Shown piece by piece: positions 21,480 to 32,197 of a stretch of DNA of 64,000 nucleotides. The translations under genes and the position numbers were made by a program. Positions within the stretch are counted from its first letter, which is position 1. Each line of letters starts with the position of its first letter. The notes below the pieces were generated by a model. That model had not been told where the DNA came from. It did not search any database and was given only the letters and a program-made list of their open reading frames with translations. The stretch is from Heterobilharzia americana (taxonomy: Eukaryota > Platyhelminthes > Trematoda > Strigeidida > Schistosomatidae). The stretch lies in the NCBI GenBank assembly GCA_944470555.2, contig OX104127.1:91598708-91662707 (forward strand). The letters are read 5' to 3'.

Positions 21480-22844
21480 TTAGTTGGGTGATAGGTACTT
21501 GGTTGGTTCGTTGCCCGGCCAGAGTTCCTTGTTGCTCATTCTTATTATTCTGGCAATCCATCTCATCTTCAGTAACGAACCATTGTAGGCAGTTGTTGAT
21601 GATGTGTGTCTATAGTTTGTTGGAAATCCCTTTGGTAACGCGCCAAGTCTCTCAACCATCAAACAGAATCACTGACTTGACGTTGGTGTTGAAAATCCGG
21701 ATGTTGTTCCACATGCTGAGCGCAGAAGATCTCCACACTGGTTTCAGGCTAATGAACACCTGTCTTGCTGTCTTTCCGATCCTGACTTTGACATCCTCGT
21801 CTGTGCCTGTGCTGTCTGTAGTTGAAACAGTGCTGCCTAGATAGGTGAAGGAGTTTACTTCCTTTAAGTTTCTCCCGTTCATGATGATTATTGCTTGTTG
21901 TTGATGCTGTTGTTGGTTGGGTATCTTCATCACCTCTGTCTTCTCTATATTCACTTGAAGTCCTGTCTTCGCTGCCTCCCCTCTTTGTACAACTTGTTAT
22001 TTTCCGCCTGTAGATCTTCAAGTTTATGTGACATCAGGCACAAGTCGTCGGCGAAATCCAAGTCTTCTAGGTTCTTCTCCGCAGTCCAGTGTATCCCCCT
22101 CTTCTCACAGCTCCCCACTGTTGTTGCTGCATGATCCAGTCGACCACAATCAGGAATATCATGGGGGATAGTAGGCAACCTTGTTTCACTCCTGTCTTCA
22201 CTTCAAAAGCATCACTGAGCTTCCCACTGTGAACTACTTGGCTGGCATGTGGCATCTTCATATAGTTGTTGAATGAGGCTGATAAAGGTTTGTGGTACTC
22301 CGTAGTAATGAAGCAGTTTCCAAATTACCTCTCGGTCGACGCTGTCAAAGGCCTTCTCAAAGTTGATGAAGTTGAGGTAGAGAGCTGATTGCCATTCTAT
22401 GCTCTGTTCTATGATGATAAGTAGTGTGGCGTTGCAATTTGATCTGCACATGATTTGTACTTCCTGAATCCAGCCAGCCAGCCAGCCTGTTCGGGTAGTA
22501 GTTTTGAATCCAGTGCATCTTTAAGCCTCTCCAGGATGATGCGGATTAATATTTTGCTTGCTTTGGGTGGACAGGAGAGTGATTCCGCGCCAGTTCTTAC
22601 AAACATTCAGGTCTCCCTTCTTCGGCAGTCTGACAATGTAACCCTTCTTCCAATCAGTTGGCAGGTACCTTATCTTCCTTCCACATCTTCTGCAACAGTG
22701 GTGTGGTGTGAGCATGTACGCTGTTGTCTCTGCGTCTGTTTTCAGTGCATCTGGTTTGATCCCATCTGGTCCTTCTACTTTCCCACATTTCAGTAGCTTT
22801 ATGGAGTTCAGGACTTCCACTTTTGTTGGAGGATTTATGTTCAC
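21480..22844 (-). pseudogene. RTE reverse transcriptase and C-terminal region of the full-length copy
   Basis: Overlapping open segments from 22844 down to 21480 cover the RT palm (PTKVEVLNSIKLLKCGKVEG, then RGITLLS, then FEKAFDSVDREVIWKL, GVKQGCLLSPMIFL and DFADDLCLMS), then thumb (GRNLKEVNSFTYLGSTVS) and tail (VWRSSALSMWNNIRIFNTN). All catalytic boxes can be read, but at least five frame changes separate them. Confidence 0.7.
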
Positions 22845-23559
22845 TTGTAGCTCAGCGGCTGGGCGGCAGGTGGTATTTCTGGACGAAGTGCAGGTGGTGG
22901 TGGTGGTCGATTCAAGTGCTTCTTGAAGTGGTCAGCCCATTGTTTCCTCTGTTTCTCTTCTTTCGTAATTAAATTTCCGTCGTCATCTTTTATTGGTTTC
23001 ATCTGTGTTGATCTCTTCCCTGGTAGATAGTAACCTGGTTATTTGATACAATGTCGTCAGATCTCTGTCTCTCCTACCAGCAGTCTGTTCTGCCTCACTT
23101 GCCAGTGTTTCGTAGAAGTGTGTTTTGTCTTTGCGTGCACTCTTCTTCACTCCTTTGTCCAGTGTAGTGTTTTATACAATGTACTCAGTTCCTCTTATCG
23201 TTGAGCATCCTTGCACTGGTTTATCTTCTGTTCACAATCCTCCTCTCCCTGCTCTATCAGCTTCCATGTATCTATCGAGATCCATTCCTTATCCTCTTTC
23301 TTCTTCCCTCCTAATACGGCTGTGCAGGTTTCTTTCCACATTTCCTTCTAAGACTTCTAGTGTTCTTCCACACAGGTTTCTTCAAAGATGTTCCTCGATA
23401 TCTCCCATTTCGTCCTGATGGTTGATCGACGTGAAGATTTCATTGTAGTTTCGTTCTTCAGTTTCCGAGTGTTATACATGAACTGTGGTCCACCACCAAC
23501 ATCCTTGAAAGATTTCAGCTGGGTTTGCTTCGAATAGTTAGTCGTCTGAGCCCACATCC

Positions 23560-24312
23560 GCTCCTCTTCTTGACCTTGTGTTCAGTAGACTGCGTCTCCA
23601 CTTTCTGCTGATTGAAATAAAGTCGATCTGATTTTCAGTGTGTCAATCTGGTGAAGTCGAATCCATGTCGCTTTGCGGATATCCTTGTGCTTGAACACAT
23701 TGCCTCCAGTCACCAAATCGTTGAATGCACAGAATTCTGCAAACAATTCTTCATTCTCCTTCGTCATTTCACCGAGCGCTTCTCGACCCATAGTTAGTTC
23801 TCTTCCTGTGTTGTCCACTCCCAGTTTGGCATACATGTCGCCCATTAGAATTTTGGTATCGCCAACTGGGGAGGGGTCTTGTCTAGTGTTGATTGAAGTT
23901 GTCTGCAGAATTCCTCCTCTTTCTCTTGCTCTACATTATTTGTAGGTGCATAGCATTGTATGATTGTGACTTTCCCTCCTTTTCAGTTGAACCTTGCTGT
24001 CATGATCCTGATCGTTGGGGAGATTGGTTCCCACTGTATGAGAGAGAGCCTTCGATGCTGTTGTGGACATCATGATAGCCACTCCATAACTCAGTGTGCT
24101 TTGCTGGTGGTTGTCGTCTGGGTGACAATATTGGAGTAGATTATTGATTCTCCAGTTGACAGTTTGGAGAGTCCACTTCCATTCCATCTGCTTTCGCAAA
24201 TTCCAGGCACTTCAGTGTGATACCTCTTCATCTCGTTTGCAATCTGGGCTGCCTTGCTGGGTTCAAACATGGTACGGACATTCCATGTCCCCACGTTTAC
24301 TTTCGCTTTCAT
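23560..24312 (-). pseudogene. RTE endonuclease region of the full-length copy
   Basis: Open segments at 24312-24091, 24199-23936 and 23845-23582 give the endonuclease in three frames: VGTWNVRTM and CESRWNGSGLSKLSTGE at the start, ATSYGVAIM-type middle, and MGDMYAKLGVD with EMTKENEELFAEFCAFNDLVTGG. Two or more shifts break it. The expected Asp and Asn of the GD-x-N motif appear as GDMYA, so the Asn is replaced by Tyr. Confidence 0.65.
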
Positions 24313-24634
24313 CGAGGGAGAGAAGACACATCGGCCCGGTCAGTCGGCTTCCCCGAAGGCTTTCACCAACTGGCATCATTTCGCCTCTCTGATTCCAGCG
24401 AGGAATAATTTTGTTATTATTTTTTATATTTTGTTTGTGTTTTGAAGTTTCTTTAGCGGTTACATTTGTTTTGCAGGGTAGGGTTGCTAGCCCTATGCCC
24501 AACCTTCCCTCTTAACCTGGGCTTAGAACCGGCTAGTAACTAGTGGGCTAGTTAACCAGGTGAGGTTATCATCCTACCATACATATAGAATATTAATCAT
24601 AAATCAGGACAAGATTACTGAGATCGCTTGGAAT

Positions 24635-25114
24635 TAACGTGTCTCACAAATCAACAAATCCTCTGCAATAAGCAAAGAAGACAAACCGAATATCATTTAC
24701 AAAATCAGCTGCAATAACTACAGTCAACGCTATATTGGACAGAGTGGCCGCCCTCTTCGCCTACGTCTACATGAGTACCAATTGGCTATTAAACGCCACG
24801 ACATTTCGTCACTCATTTCAATGCATGTGGGTAACTATGGACATGAATTCAATTTCAACGATGTAGAAATGGTGGATGGAGATAGGAAACACAAAGAGAA
24901 TATCAGAGAATTGCTAGAAGTGTGGCATTCAGGTCAGTCAGTCAGCAATCAAATGATGAATAGACTTAGACCCGATCTATCAACCAATAAGAAGAATGAT
25001 CAACGACAGAAAGGTCAGAGGTCAAGCAGAGGAACAGCCAACAGGAAAGTATATACAATCAATGACACAACAATCAAAGGAAACAACCAATCACAGACCA
25101 CATCGTCAGAGTAA
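24635..25114 (+). pseudogene. PLE GIY-YIG endonuclease C-terminal ORF (left arm copy)
   Basis: About 160 codons without a stop. The nuclease motif YIG and the downstream Arg and Glu positions are present and look intact, but the RT upstream is separated by the RTE and damaged (YVED). The C-terminal 50 residues are polar (RQKGQRSSRGTANRK). Confidence 0.7.
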
Positions 25115-25171
25115 GCCACTTAATCAGTCACGGAGAGATATTGACAGGTCACTTCATACTGAAGCTAGTGC

Positions 25172-25205
25172 TGAAGATGTCGTCTAGCAAGACGATGAAA
25201 GCTTC
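25172..25205 (+). ncRNA. Hammerhead-like hairpin in PLE 3' UTR (left arm)
   Basis: CTGAAGA (25172-25178) matches CUGANGA. TCGTC (25181-25185) pairs with GACGA (25192-25196) around TAGCAA, and GAAA (25198-25201) follows, but two extra bases precede the stem and one follows it. PLEs of many animals carry hammerheads, so this may be a decayed one. The right arm has the same motif at about 26180-26147 on the minus strand. Confidence 0.35.
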
Positions 25206-25512
25206 GCGACTAAACAACCCAGCTCAGAACACAATGCAATCGAGATTCTTCGATTGCATCCATATTACGGTTTTACAGGCATCTAGAATTACTTTTGAGT
25301 TATTTCTATTACACTTGTCAGCTATCATTTCAAGTTAGCAATCACTCTTTGCACGTATCTAAGTTCGCCTTTTGTAAATGTCATTTTATCCCAGAAGACG
25401 GCATGATTGCGTGTAAATGCATGCATAGTTATGTCTTAGGGCATTCTTTCTCACAAAAAAGAGTAGGAGATTGACATAGTTCTCACTACTATTGTCCGCC
25501 TTCGTATGTGGT

Positions 25513-25839
25513 CTTCGGTTTGCTGATCAAGGTGCGCTTGAAATACATCGTTCACAAATATTAGTGTTTTGATCTCTTCAATACGTGTCTTTGTTAATCG
25601 AATTACTGGCAACATGAACTGGACCTACTACAGTATACAAGAATTGAATGCATTCTCCCCCTTCGCGGATCCATTAGGACCTATAGTTGCGCTAACGGAC
25701 TATAACCTGTTCAAAACCCTTAGTTTTTCAAAAATTATCTGAGTGATATTCATCGTGGTTAATGCTTCCTTAGAAATCGATCAATCTGATGAACTATCAC
25801 ACCAATATTTATCTGCATTTCTTTGCTCAGCTCCGAACT
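25513..25839. other. Spacer of the inverted repeat (327 bp)
   Basis: Single-copy in the window. It holds two short open frames without known motifs: plus 25540-25745 (about 66 codons, ATG at about 25614, MNWTYYSIQELNAFSPFADP) and minus from about 25617 into the left arm to 25453 (54 codons, RIEEIKTLIFVNDVFQAHLD). Either could be chance. Confidence 0.6.
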
Positions 25840-26021
25840 ACCACATACGAAGGCGGACAATAGTAGTGAGAACTATGTCGATCTCCTACTCTTTTTTGTG
25901 AGAAAGAATGCCCTAAGACATAACTATGCATGCATTTACACGCAATCATGCCGTCTTCTGGGATAAAATGACATTTACAAAAGGCGAACTTAGATACGTG
26001 CAAAGAGTGATTGCTAACTTG

Positions 26022-26771
26022 AAATGATAGCTGACAAGTGTAATAGAAATAACTCAAAAGTAATTCTAGATGCCTGTAAAACCGTAATATGGATGCAATC
26101 GAAGAATCTCGATTGCATTGTGTTCTGAGCTGGGTTGTTTAGTCGCGAAGCTTTCATCGTCTTGCTAGACGACATCTTCAGCACTAGCTTCAGTATGAAG
26201 TGACCTGTCAATATCTCTCCGTGACTGATTAAGTGGCTTACTCTGACGATGTGGTCTGTGATTGGTTGTTTCCTTTGATTGTTGTGTCATTGATTGTATA
26301 TACTTTCCTGTTGGCTGTTCCTCTGCTTGACCTCTGACCTTTCTGTCGTTGATCATTCTTCTTATTGGTTGATAGATCGGGTCTAAGTCTATTCATCATT
26401 TGATTGCTGACTGACTGACCTGAATGCCACACTTCTAGCAATTCTCTGATATTCTCTTTGTGTTTCCTATCTCCATCCACCATTTCTACATCGTTGAAAT
26501 TGAATTCATGTCCATAGTTACCCACATGCATTGAAATGAGTGACGAAATGTCGTGGCGTTTAATAGCCAATTGGTACTCATGTAGACGTAGGCGAAGAGG
26601 GCGGCCACTCTGTCCAATATAGCGTTGACTGTAGTTATTGCAGCTGATTTTGTAAATGATATTCGGTTTGTCTTCTTTGCTTATTGCAGAGGATTTGTTG
26701 ATTTGTGAGACACGTTAATTCCAAGCGATCTCAGTAATCTTGTCCTGATTTATGATTAATATTCTATATGT
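26022..26771 (-). mobile_element. Penelope-like element GIY-YIG half (right arm copy)
   Basis: Mirror image of 24581-25330. The ORF 26570-26238 is identical in translation to the left-arm ORF. The rest of the PLE is absent from this side, as expected if it was created by the inverted duplication. Confidence 0.8.
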
Positions 26772-26784
26772 ATGGTAGGATGAT

Positions 26785-27812
26785 AACCTCACCTGGTTAA
26801 CTAGCCCACTAGTTACTAGCCGGTTCTAAGCCCAGGTTAAGAGGGAAGGTTGGGCATAGGGCTAGCAACCCTACCCTGCAAAACAAATGTAACCGCTAAA
26901 GAAACTTCAAAACACAAACAAAATATAAAAAATAATAACAAAATTATTCCTCGCTGGAATCAGAGAGGCGAAATGATGCCAGTTGGTGAAAGCCTTCGGG
27001 GAAGCCGACTGACCGGGCCGATGTGTCTTCTCTCCCTCGATGAAAGCGAAAGTAAACGTGGGGACATGGAATGTCCGTACCATGTTTGAACCCAGCAAGG
27101 CAGCCCAGATTGCAAACGAGATGAAGAGGTATCACACTGAAGTGCCTGGAATTTGCGAAAGCAGATGGAATGGAAGTGGACTCTCCAAACTGTCAACTGG
27201 AGAATCAATAATCTACTCCAATATTGTCACCCAGACGACAACCACCAGCAAAGCACACTGAGTTATGGAGTGGCTATCATGATGTCCACAACAGCATCGA
27301 AGGCTCTCTCTCATACAGTGGGAACCAATCTCCCCAACGATCAGGATCATGACAGCAAGGTTCAACTGAAAAGGAGGGAAAGTCACAATCATACAATGCT
27401 ATGCACCTACAAATAATGTAGAGCAAGAGAAAGAGGAGGAATTCTGCAGACAACTTCAATCAACACTAGACAAGACCCCTCCCCAGTTGGCGATACCAAA
27501 ATTCTAATGGGCGACATGTATGCCAAACTGGGAGTGGACAACACAGGAAGAGAACTAACTATGGGTCGAGAAGCGCTCGGTGAAATGACGAAGGAGAATG
27601 AAGAATTGTTTGCAGAATTCTGTGCATTCAACGATTTGGTGACTGGAGGCAATGTGTTCAAGCACAAGGATATCCGCAAAGCGACATGGATTCGACTTCA
27701 CCAGATTGACACACTGAAAATCAGATCGACTTTATTTCAATCAGCAGAAAGTGGAGACGCAGTCTACTGAACACAAGGTCAAGAAGAGGAGCGGATGTGG
27801 GCTCAGACGACT
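26785..27812 (+). mobile_element. RTE 5' third (right arm copy), ends at the arm boundary
   Basis: Mirror image of 23540-24567: 5' UTR and endonuclease with GTWNVRTMFEPSKAAQI and GDMYAKLGVDNTG. There is no 3' end, tail or second TSD. It stops at 27812 where homology to the left arm ends, so it is not an independent insertion; RTE insertions are truncated at the 5' end, not the 3' end. Confidence 0.85.
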
Positions 27813-29200
27813 TGCATGCACCCGAGAGGTTTTGGGAACAGGGACGTTCGATACAGGCGTTTTCCGAGATCTGTTTCCTTCGAAAATACCGCAACCGCTG
27901 CGAATCTTGTTGGTGAAACTTGAGTCGGTTCCACTCGATTATCTGGCAGCCTTAGGGATAAAATACTGGGGATCTGTAGCATGCCCACCTCCAGCGTATA
28001 TTTAGTCTGCGATAAACCCATGATTCGGAAGTGGTCGAGCTGTGTAACTCTATTAGACGGCTGCTAAGAACTTGAAGCCCTAGGTTACGTAGCACATTAG
28101 AGAAATGCCTCTCAGCCCATCCCAGCGACTCGTGTGGTTATCCTAAAACTAAACGTCTGTAAAACCAGAATACTTCGTCCACTAGTTGGGGAGACAGCAC
28201 AGTCACCCCAAACCTGCTTACTTTGGTGTGTGGTACTTAAGCTTTTCTCTGGGAATTGTGATCAAACAAAACATTAGGAACTGTAAGTTGGGTGTCATTT
28301 AAAGTACTGCTCACGTTATTTTGAAAACAATTTGTTTGACTCCTCTAAGTGGTAGAAATTAGTTATGTACAGTGAACAACTTTTATCGCTAAATGAGGAC
28401 GTAATGAGTTGGGCTTTATCGACCGAATTCTGTCTTTGTTGACTTCCGTTCCAGCGTGACTTAAAAGTGGTGTGTCGACTTCTCATCTTTTCTTTGCTAC
28501 TTTTCGCAAAAACTTTCCAGTAGTCTTTTTGGATGCATTAAATGAGATTGTCGTAATATTTAGCTTAGATTGAAAACTCTTAACTTCTATACAGGAATTC
28601 CTTTTGGGTAAGTCAACCGAATTTCTGAACTTTGCTAGTTTTCATACGTTCATATCGTACTAAGAGGCGGTCAGAAGTTTTCATCGGCTACTTCGAAACA
28701 TCCACACGGGAAACTGAATGTCCATAGTGGTTAGACAATTCAGTCTGATCAACCATAGGTCATCAGATATTTGTGAACAAACGATGAAAAAGAACTCATC
28801 GGGAAAATGAAATTCAGTAGAGTACGCACAAACTGCCAATGACTACGCAAAAGAATAAAAGCTGATGATATAAATTAAGAAGGTGAGATTGCTCCATAGG
28901 TTGGTGATGTATTGAAAAGTGCTGCAAAACTACAGCCAAAAACCACGTAATCTGCGTGTGAGCTGCAGATTGGCTAAATGTCATCCTAGAAACGTATAGA
29001 ACACGTCAAGGCCACTGAAAATGTGTATTATTCGTTACTTTTTGTACACATTCGAAGTGGCAACAAACTTTTTGCCTTTTCGTTTCCTCTTTCTGTTTTC
29101 CAGTAAACGAAAGACCCTCAAGACTGAAGCCTAAGCCCATTGTTTAAGGGCCCATCCTACATATTGATACAAAAAGGTCATATCAGCTGGCGGCAGGGAT
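27813..29200. other. Unclassified; possibly 5' LTR or leader of the Gypsy remnant
   Basis: Somewhat less AT-rich than its surroundings around 27.8-28.2 kb, with no ORF carrying a known motif. Its position just upstream of Gypsy gag would fit LTR plus leader sequence, but no paired LTR was found. Confidence 0.35.
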
Positions 29201-29209
29201 TGTAACGGT

Positions 29210-30560
29210 GAATTCTTCTTGATGAAGTAAACTTCTTGATGTGGAAGCAATGCAAAGAGCCGGAGAGGCTACTGTGAGAATTATAAAAGAACAGAATGGG
29301 AGGTTACAAGGTATGCAACCAGCATCCGTAACAGCGCAACCTGGGGGTTAATACGTAGGTTCTCTTTTTCCATACAAGACTCCAAGTCTGATATGTTCAC
29401 ACAATATTTGAAGCATGGTTGAAAAGGCATGAAGATTTGTTTCTTGTTGACCTTGAATTGCCTTGTGACTCTTCGAAAGTATCTATTCTTCCGGGAAAGC
29501 TGAACACTGCACAAAGTAACCTTCGCAAAAATTTTATAGTCTGGAGTATTCCAAAGCTTTTGCTTTCGGTTGAACAGTTAGAATAAATGCACAGATATTC
29601 GGCGAGCAACCAGCAATCTTTCGCACTAATTATCCGCGTTTGAATGTCGTTACAGAATCAAGTGATGGATAGGAAAAACATGCCTGGATTTTCGATCAGG
29701 AGTGTGAATTTTTTAAACCTTCATCGGTGACGAGAGGGGAACCCAAGTGTCGCATTTTCATTTGCGGCCTACTATCTGCAGCAGATGCTGAACTACATGA
29801 ATATGTTTCATCTAGGATTGAACAGCTCCCAAACCAGCACTACAAGAAACTACAAATCAGTGCCAGAAATTGGTAAATTTGAAACATGACTCGGCATTGG
29901 TAGAATGCACAAATCATTCTGCGAATATCAATAAAGTCACCTAGAAAGAAGGTGTAGCTACCGACTGTGGAAGTGACAATAGTGGTAAGTCAAAACACCT
30001 TCACCAAGTAAGCATTGTATTGGATGGCACCATGTGAAAGTTTGTCTGTTTAGGCATAATTGATGTATGAGGTGTTCTCAACGAGGTCATAAAGGGAACC
30101 ACTGTAATGCTAACCTCTAAAATCAACAACGGTAGTACTCGAAGATGCAAAAGCATTATTTAACAGCATCGTCACGACGAAAACACAAATCTGTAAAAAT
30201 CAACGGGCAGTAAGCTCGTCTGCAGCCTGATACAGCCTCAGATTAAACACTTACCAGCAAGCGAACATGTTTGAGAACAGGTTGATCGAAAATTCACCCA
30301 ACTCCTCAGGTGTCATACAATCTCTCATGTGGTCTGCATATTATTGGTGAAGTTTGTGTGGATGTTGTGAATGGGTATGTGACATATGATGGGCTACTGT
30401 GCCTGTGAGATCGACTACTTATATATATTTCTAGCTTAGATATGATCGGGAAATTGAAGTTGCTCTTAAAATCACTAAAGCTAACCTGCAACCAGACCGA
30501 AGTTGTGAAGAAATTGGGACCTCCCCTCCATCACATTTTCATCGGAAAGTAACAGGTGCA
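29210..30560 (+). mobile_element. Gypsy-type LTR retrotransposon remnant: gag, zinc knuckle, protease region
   Basis: Broken frames show gag (FEAWLKRHEDLFLVDLELP near 29410; IFICGLLSAADAELHEYV near 29757), then CMRCSQRGHKGNHC at about 30070-30111, a C-x2-C-x4-H-x4-C zinc knuckle, then sequence shared with the protease region of the copy at 55.4-55.7 kb. Gypsy elements of schistosomes (Boudicca/Saci class) have this order. No intact frame remains. Confidence 0.7.
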
Positions 30561-30944
30561 TTGAAATTAGGAAGTGATACACTTACCTCCGATAGCCTTG
30601 GTGATCGCACAAAATTTAAAGCTACCCCTTTGGCCCGTCTAGAAGCTAGGTCGGTGTTTCGGTCAAATGAATCAATGCAATATGCAGTCTTACACATCGT
30701 GAGGCAGTCAGACATAACTTATCCGTTATTACATGTGACTAAGTTAGTTGACGTTTCTTAAGGAAAGCTTGATTGTTATTGCAAAAAGTATGAATGGCAC
30801 TACACACCTGTGTGCAAACTGCTCTACAAGACTGGATGCCGCTCTCGAAAACTATCGGTACTAACTGCAGGACCAAAAGATCTGCTAACGAAACCGAATA
30901 AGGGTGGGTAATTTGTCACCCCGAGCTATGTGACCACGTGGTAA
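30561..30944. other. Unclassified, between Gypsy and CR1 remnants
   Basis: One 66-codon ORF (30561-30761) without a motif. It probably continues the Gypsy remnant, but no domain could be read. Confidence 0.35.
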
Positions 30945-31480
30945 CGGCTTACAAAATACTAAGTAATCCAAGTCTTTTTAACACTGGGAACTTACTGAAT
31001 GGCACTGCGCCGATACTCGTGACGACCCAAGAGGGGTCGCTAACTGAGAAGTAAAGATCAGCCAGCGTCCACGCTTTTTTGCTTTACGAGTTCAAAGCTG
31101 CTGGAAGGCATTGCCTGCCAAGGTTGTTTAGGCTCGTGCGTTGACAGTCTTAAGAGGAGGGTGGACTTTACTTGGCGACGCACGGTTTGCGCTCATCTGG
31201 CTTGGATACAGATTCGGTAGGCACAACCAGGCAATCTCACATGCTGCCACAGTCGATCCCATGCCGGATCTTTTGCACCGCCACCATCACTGCGAACGTG
31301 ACCCAACCATAAATTTCCCTCTAGGCCATCTCACCACTAGTGACCAGACCATAACGACAATAGCACCACTTCTGTTTCCATTATCCATCGCACAATACTA
31401 CCTGTTTCCTCCCCTCCCTCTTACTCTGCGGCTTCACACCACCTATTCAGGTCCTCCCTCCCCGTGCTCCTTAAATTAAC
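30945..31480 (+). mobile_element. CR1-type non-LTR retrotransposon, 3' end fragment
   Basis: ACGGCTTACAAAATACTAAG at the start matches the MAYKIMSNLS block of the CR1 element at 35.9 kb. Downstream RVQSCWKALPAKVV and LTVLRGGWTLLG correspond to the C-terminal end of such polyproteins. A pyrimidine-rich 3' UTR follows. The fragment interrupts the Gypsy remnant. Confidence 0.6.
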
Positions 31481-31929
31481 CCAGACTTTTCATTTTCTTT
31501 CATTCTCTTCCCTTTCATCATTCTTCTCACTTCTGCCCCTTTGTCTTCTCTCTGGATATCTTTCCATCTCTTTTATCTTCGTTTACAGCCACTTAAAAAA
31601 GCTATCTGTTGATAACACAGTTGCGGAACGCTTTTGGATCATAGTTCTTGAACAAATCATACAGCCGATACAAATTTAATCAACATCCAGCTGTCTGTCG
31701 AGTATATTTAAGCTACAACAGGCGATTAGGCATGCTTGATGTGTCAGAATCCATCAGAGGGCTGGAACCATTCTGCGAGGCTCAGTATTGAGTACAGAGA
31801 AAGTAACCGTCCCATATATACTCGCAAAAAGATGTTATATACTAGAACGGTTAGCTTCTACACTAACCGGTTGATTTCCACGTAGTGTACCAACCCAGGC
31901 AGGTACTCCCTTCCTCCTCTAATCAGTTC
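31481..31929. other. Unclassified, possible LTR-related DNA
   Basis: A pyrimidine-rich tract (31480-31570) is followed by 350 bp without coding motifs. No paired copy was found in the window. Confidence 0.4.
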
Positions 31930-32175
31930 TCATTACTAGACAAGAGGTGACACTGTGATTGGAATTGTGGAAGTTGAAAGCAAATTCCGACAAGTCCTAA
32001 AAGATGGATCTCCTTGATAACCGGTGGCTTTACTTTGGCTTCGCTACCCCGATACAAGGCAAAATATATCGTACCTTTCCAGTTGCACAGAGAAAATCTC
32101 CTGAGGTTTTCTACGTACAGTAATGCGTGATGGAAGCTACAACTGCCAAACTGACCAAATTGTTTGTCTGCTTCT
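31930..32175 (+). mobile_element. Gypsy pol fragment, RNase H to integrase linker
   Basis: VEVESKFRQVLKDGS and following residues align with the minus-strand Gypsy segment at 53.96-53.60 kb (VENEVRQVLSDGL). Both lie in the linker between RNase H and integrase. The fragment ends where the CR1 element begins. Confidence 0.55.
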
Positions 32176-32197
32176 GTGACCCTACCCCGACCCCACC

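Larger units (their letters stand above)
21193..24567 (-). mobile_element. Full-length RTE retrotransposon with perfect 13-bp TSD
   Basis: ATCATCCTACCAT occurs at 21180-21192 and 24568-24580 and flanks a 3,375-bp element. On the minus strand, in order: a 5' end starting AACCTCACCTGG, a 5' UTR, an endonuclease (VNVGTWNVRTMFEPSKAAQI, then GDMYAKLGVDNTG), a linker, a reverse transcriptase (LNFINFEKAFDSVDREVIWKL; GVKQGCLLSPMIFL; DLDFADDLCLMS), a C-terminal region and a TAA-rich tail. The catalytic FADD is intact, unlike in the other copies. The frame is still broken into about ten pieces. This is the best reference copy of the family here. Confidence 0.85.
24581..25330 (+). mobile_element. Penelope-like element, GIY-YIG half (left arm)
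   Basis: It continues the PLE interrupted at 21192. An open frame from about 24635 to 25114 has PNIIYKISCNNYSQRYIGQS, an intact GIY-YIG signature, then RPLRLRLHEYQLAIKRHD, then GHEFNFNDVEMVDGD and ENIRELLEVWHSG. The PLE 3' UTR follows with a hammerhead-like hairpin at 25172-25201 and a 9-bp stem (TGCAATCGA) at 25229-25252. Confidence 0.8.
23540..25512 (+). repeat. Left arm of 1,973-bp near-perfect inverted repeat
   Basis: Paired with 25840-27812; paired positions sum to 51352. The arm holds the 5' third of the RTE (23540-24567), one copy of its TSD, the 3' half of the PLE (24581-25330) and unclassified DNA. ORFs in both arms translate identically. The one difference found by eye is T at 25472 against G at 25880. 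Confidence 0.9.
25840..27812 (-). repeat. Right arm of 1,973-bp near-perfect inverted repeat
   Basis: Reverse complement of 23540-25512. Its outer edge (27812) cuts the RTE at the same base where the left arm ends inside the intact RTE, so this arm is the derived copy. The spacer between the arms is 25513-25839. Confidence 0.9.

Noticed and set aside
21395..21844. 149-codon plus ORF
   Set aside because: Antisense to the RTE C-terminal region, which is read on the minus strand with known motifs.
24782..26570. Two identical 110-codon ORFs as a duplicated host gene
   Set aside because: They are the GIY-YIG end of one PLE, mirrored by the inverted repeat.
26785..27812. Independent second RTE insertion
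   Set aside because: It ends exactly where the left arm ends, lacks a 3' end, and shares flanking PLE sequence; RTE copies lose 5' ends, not 3' ends.
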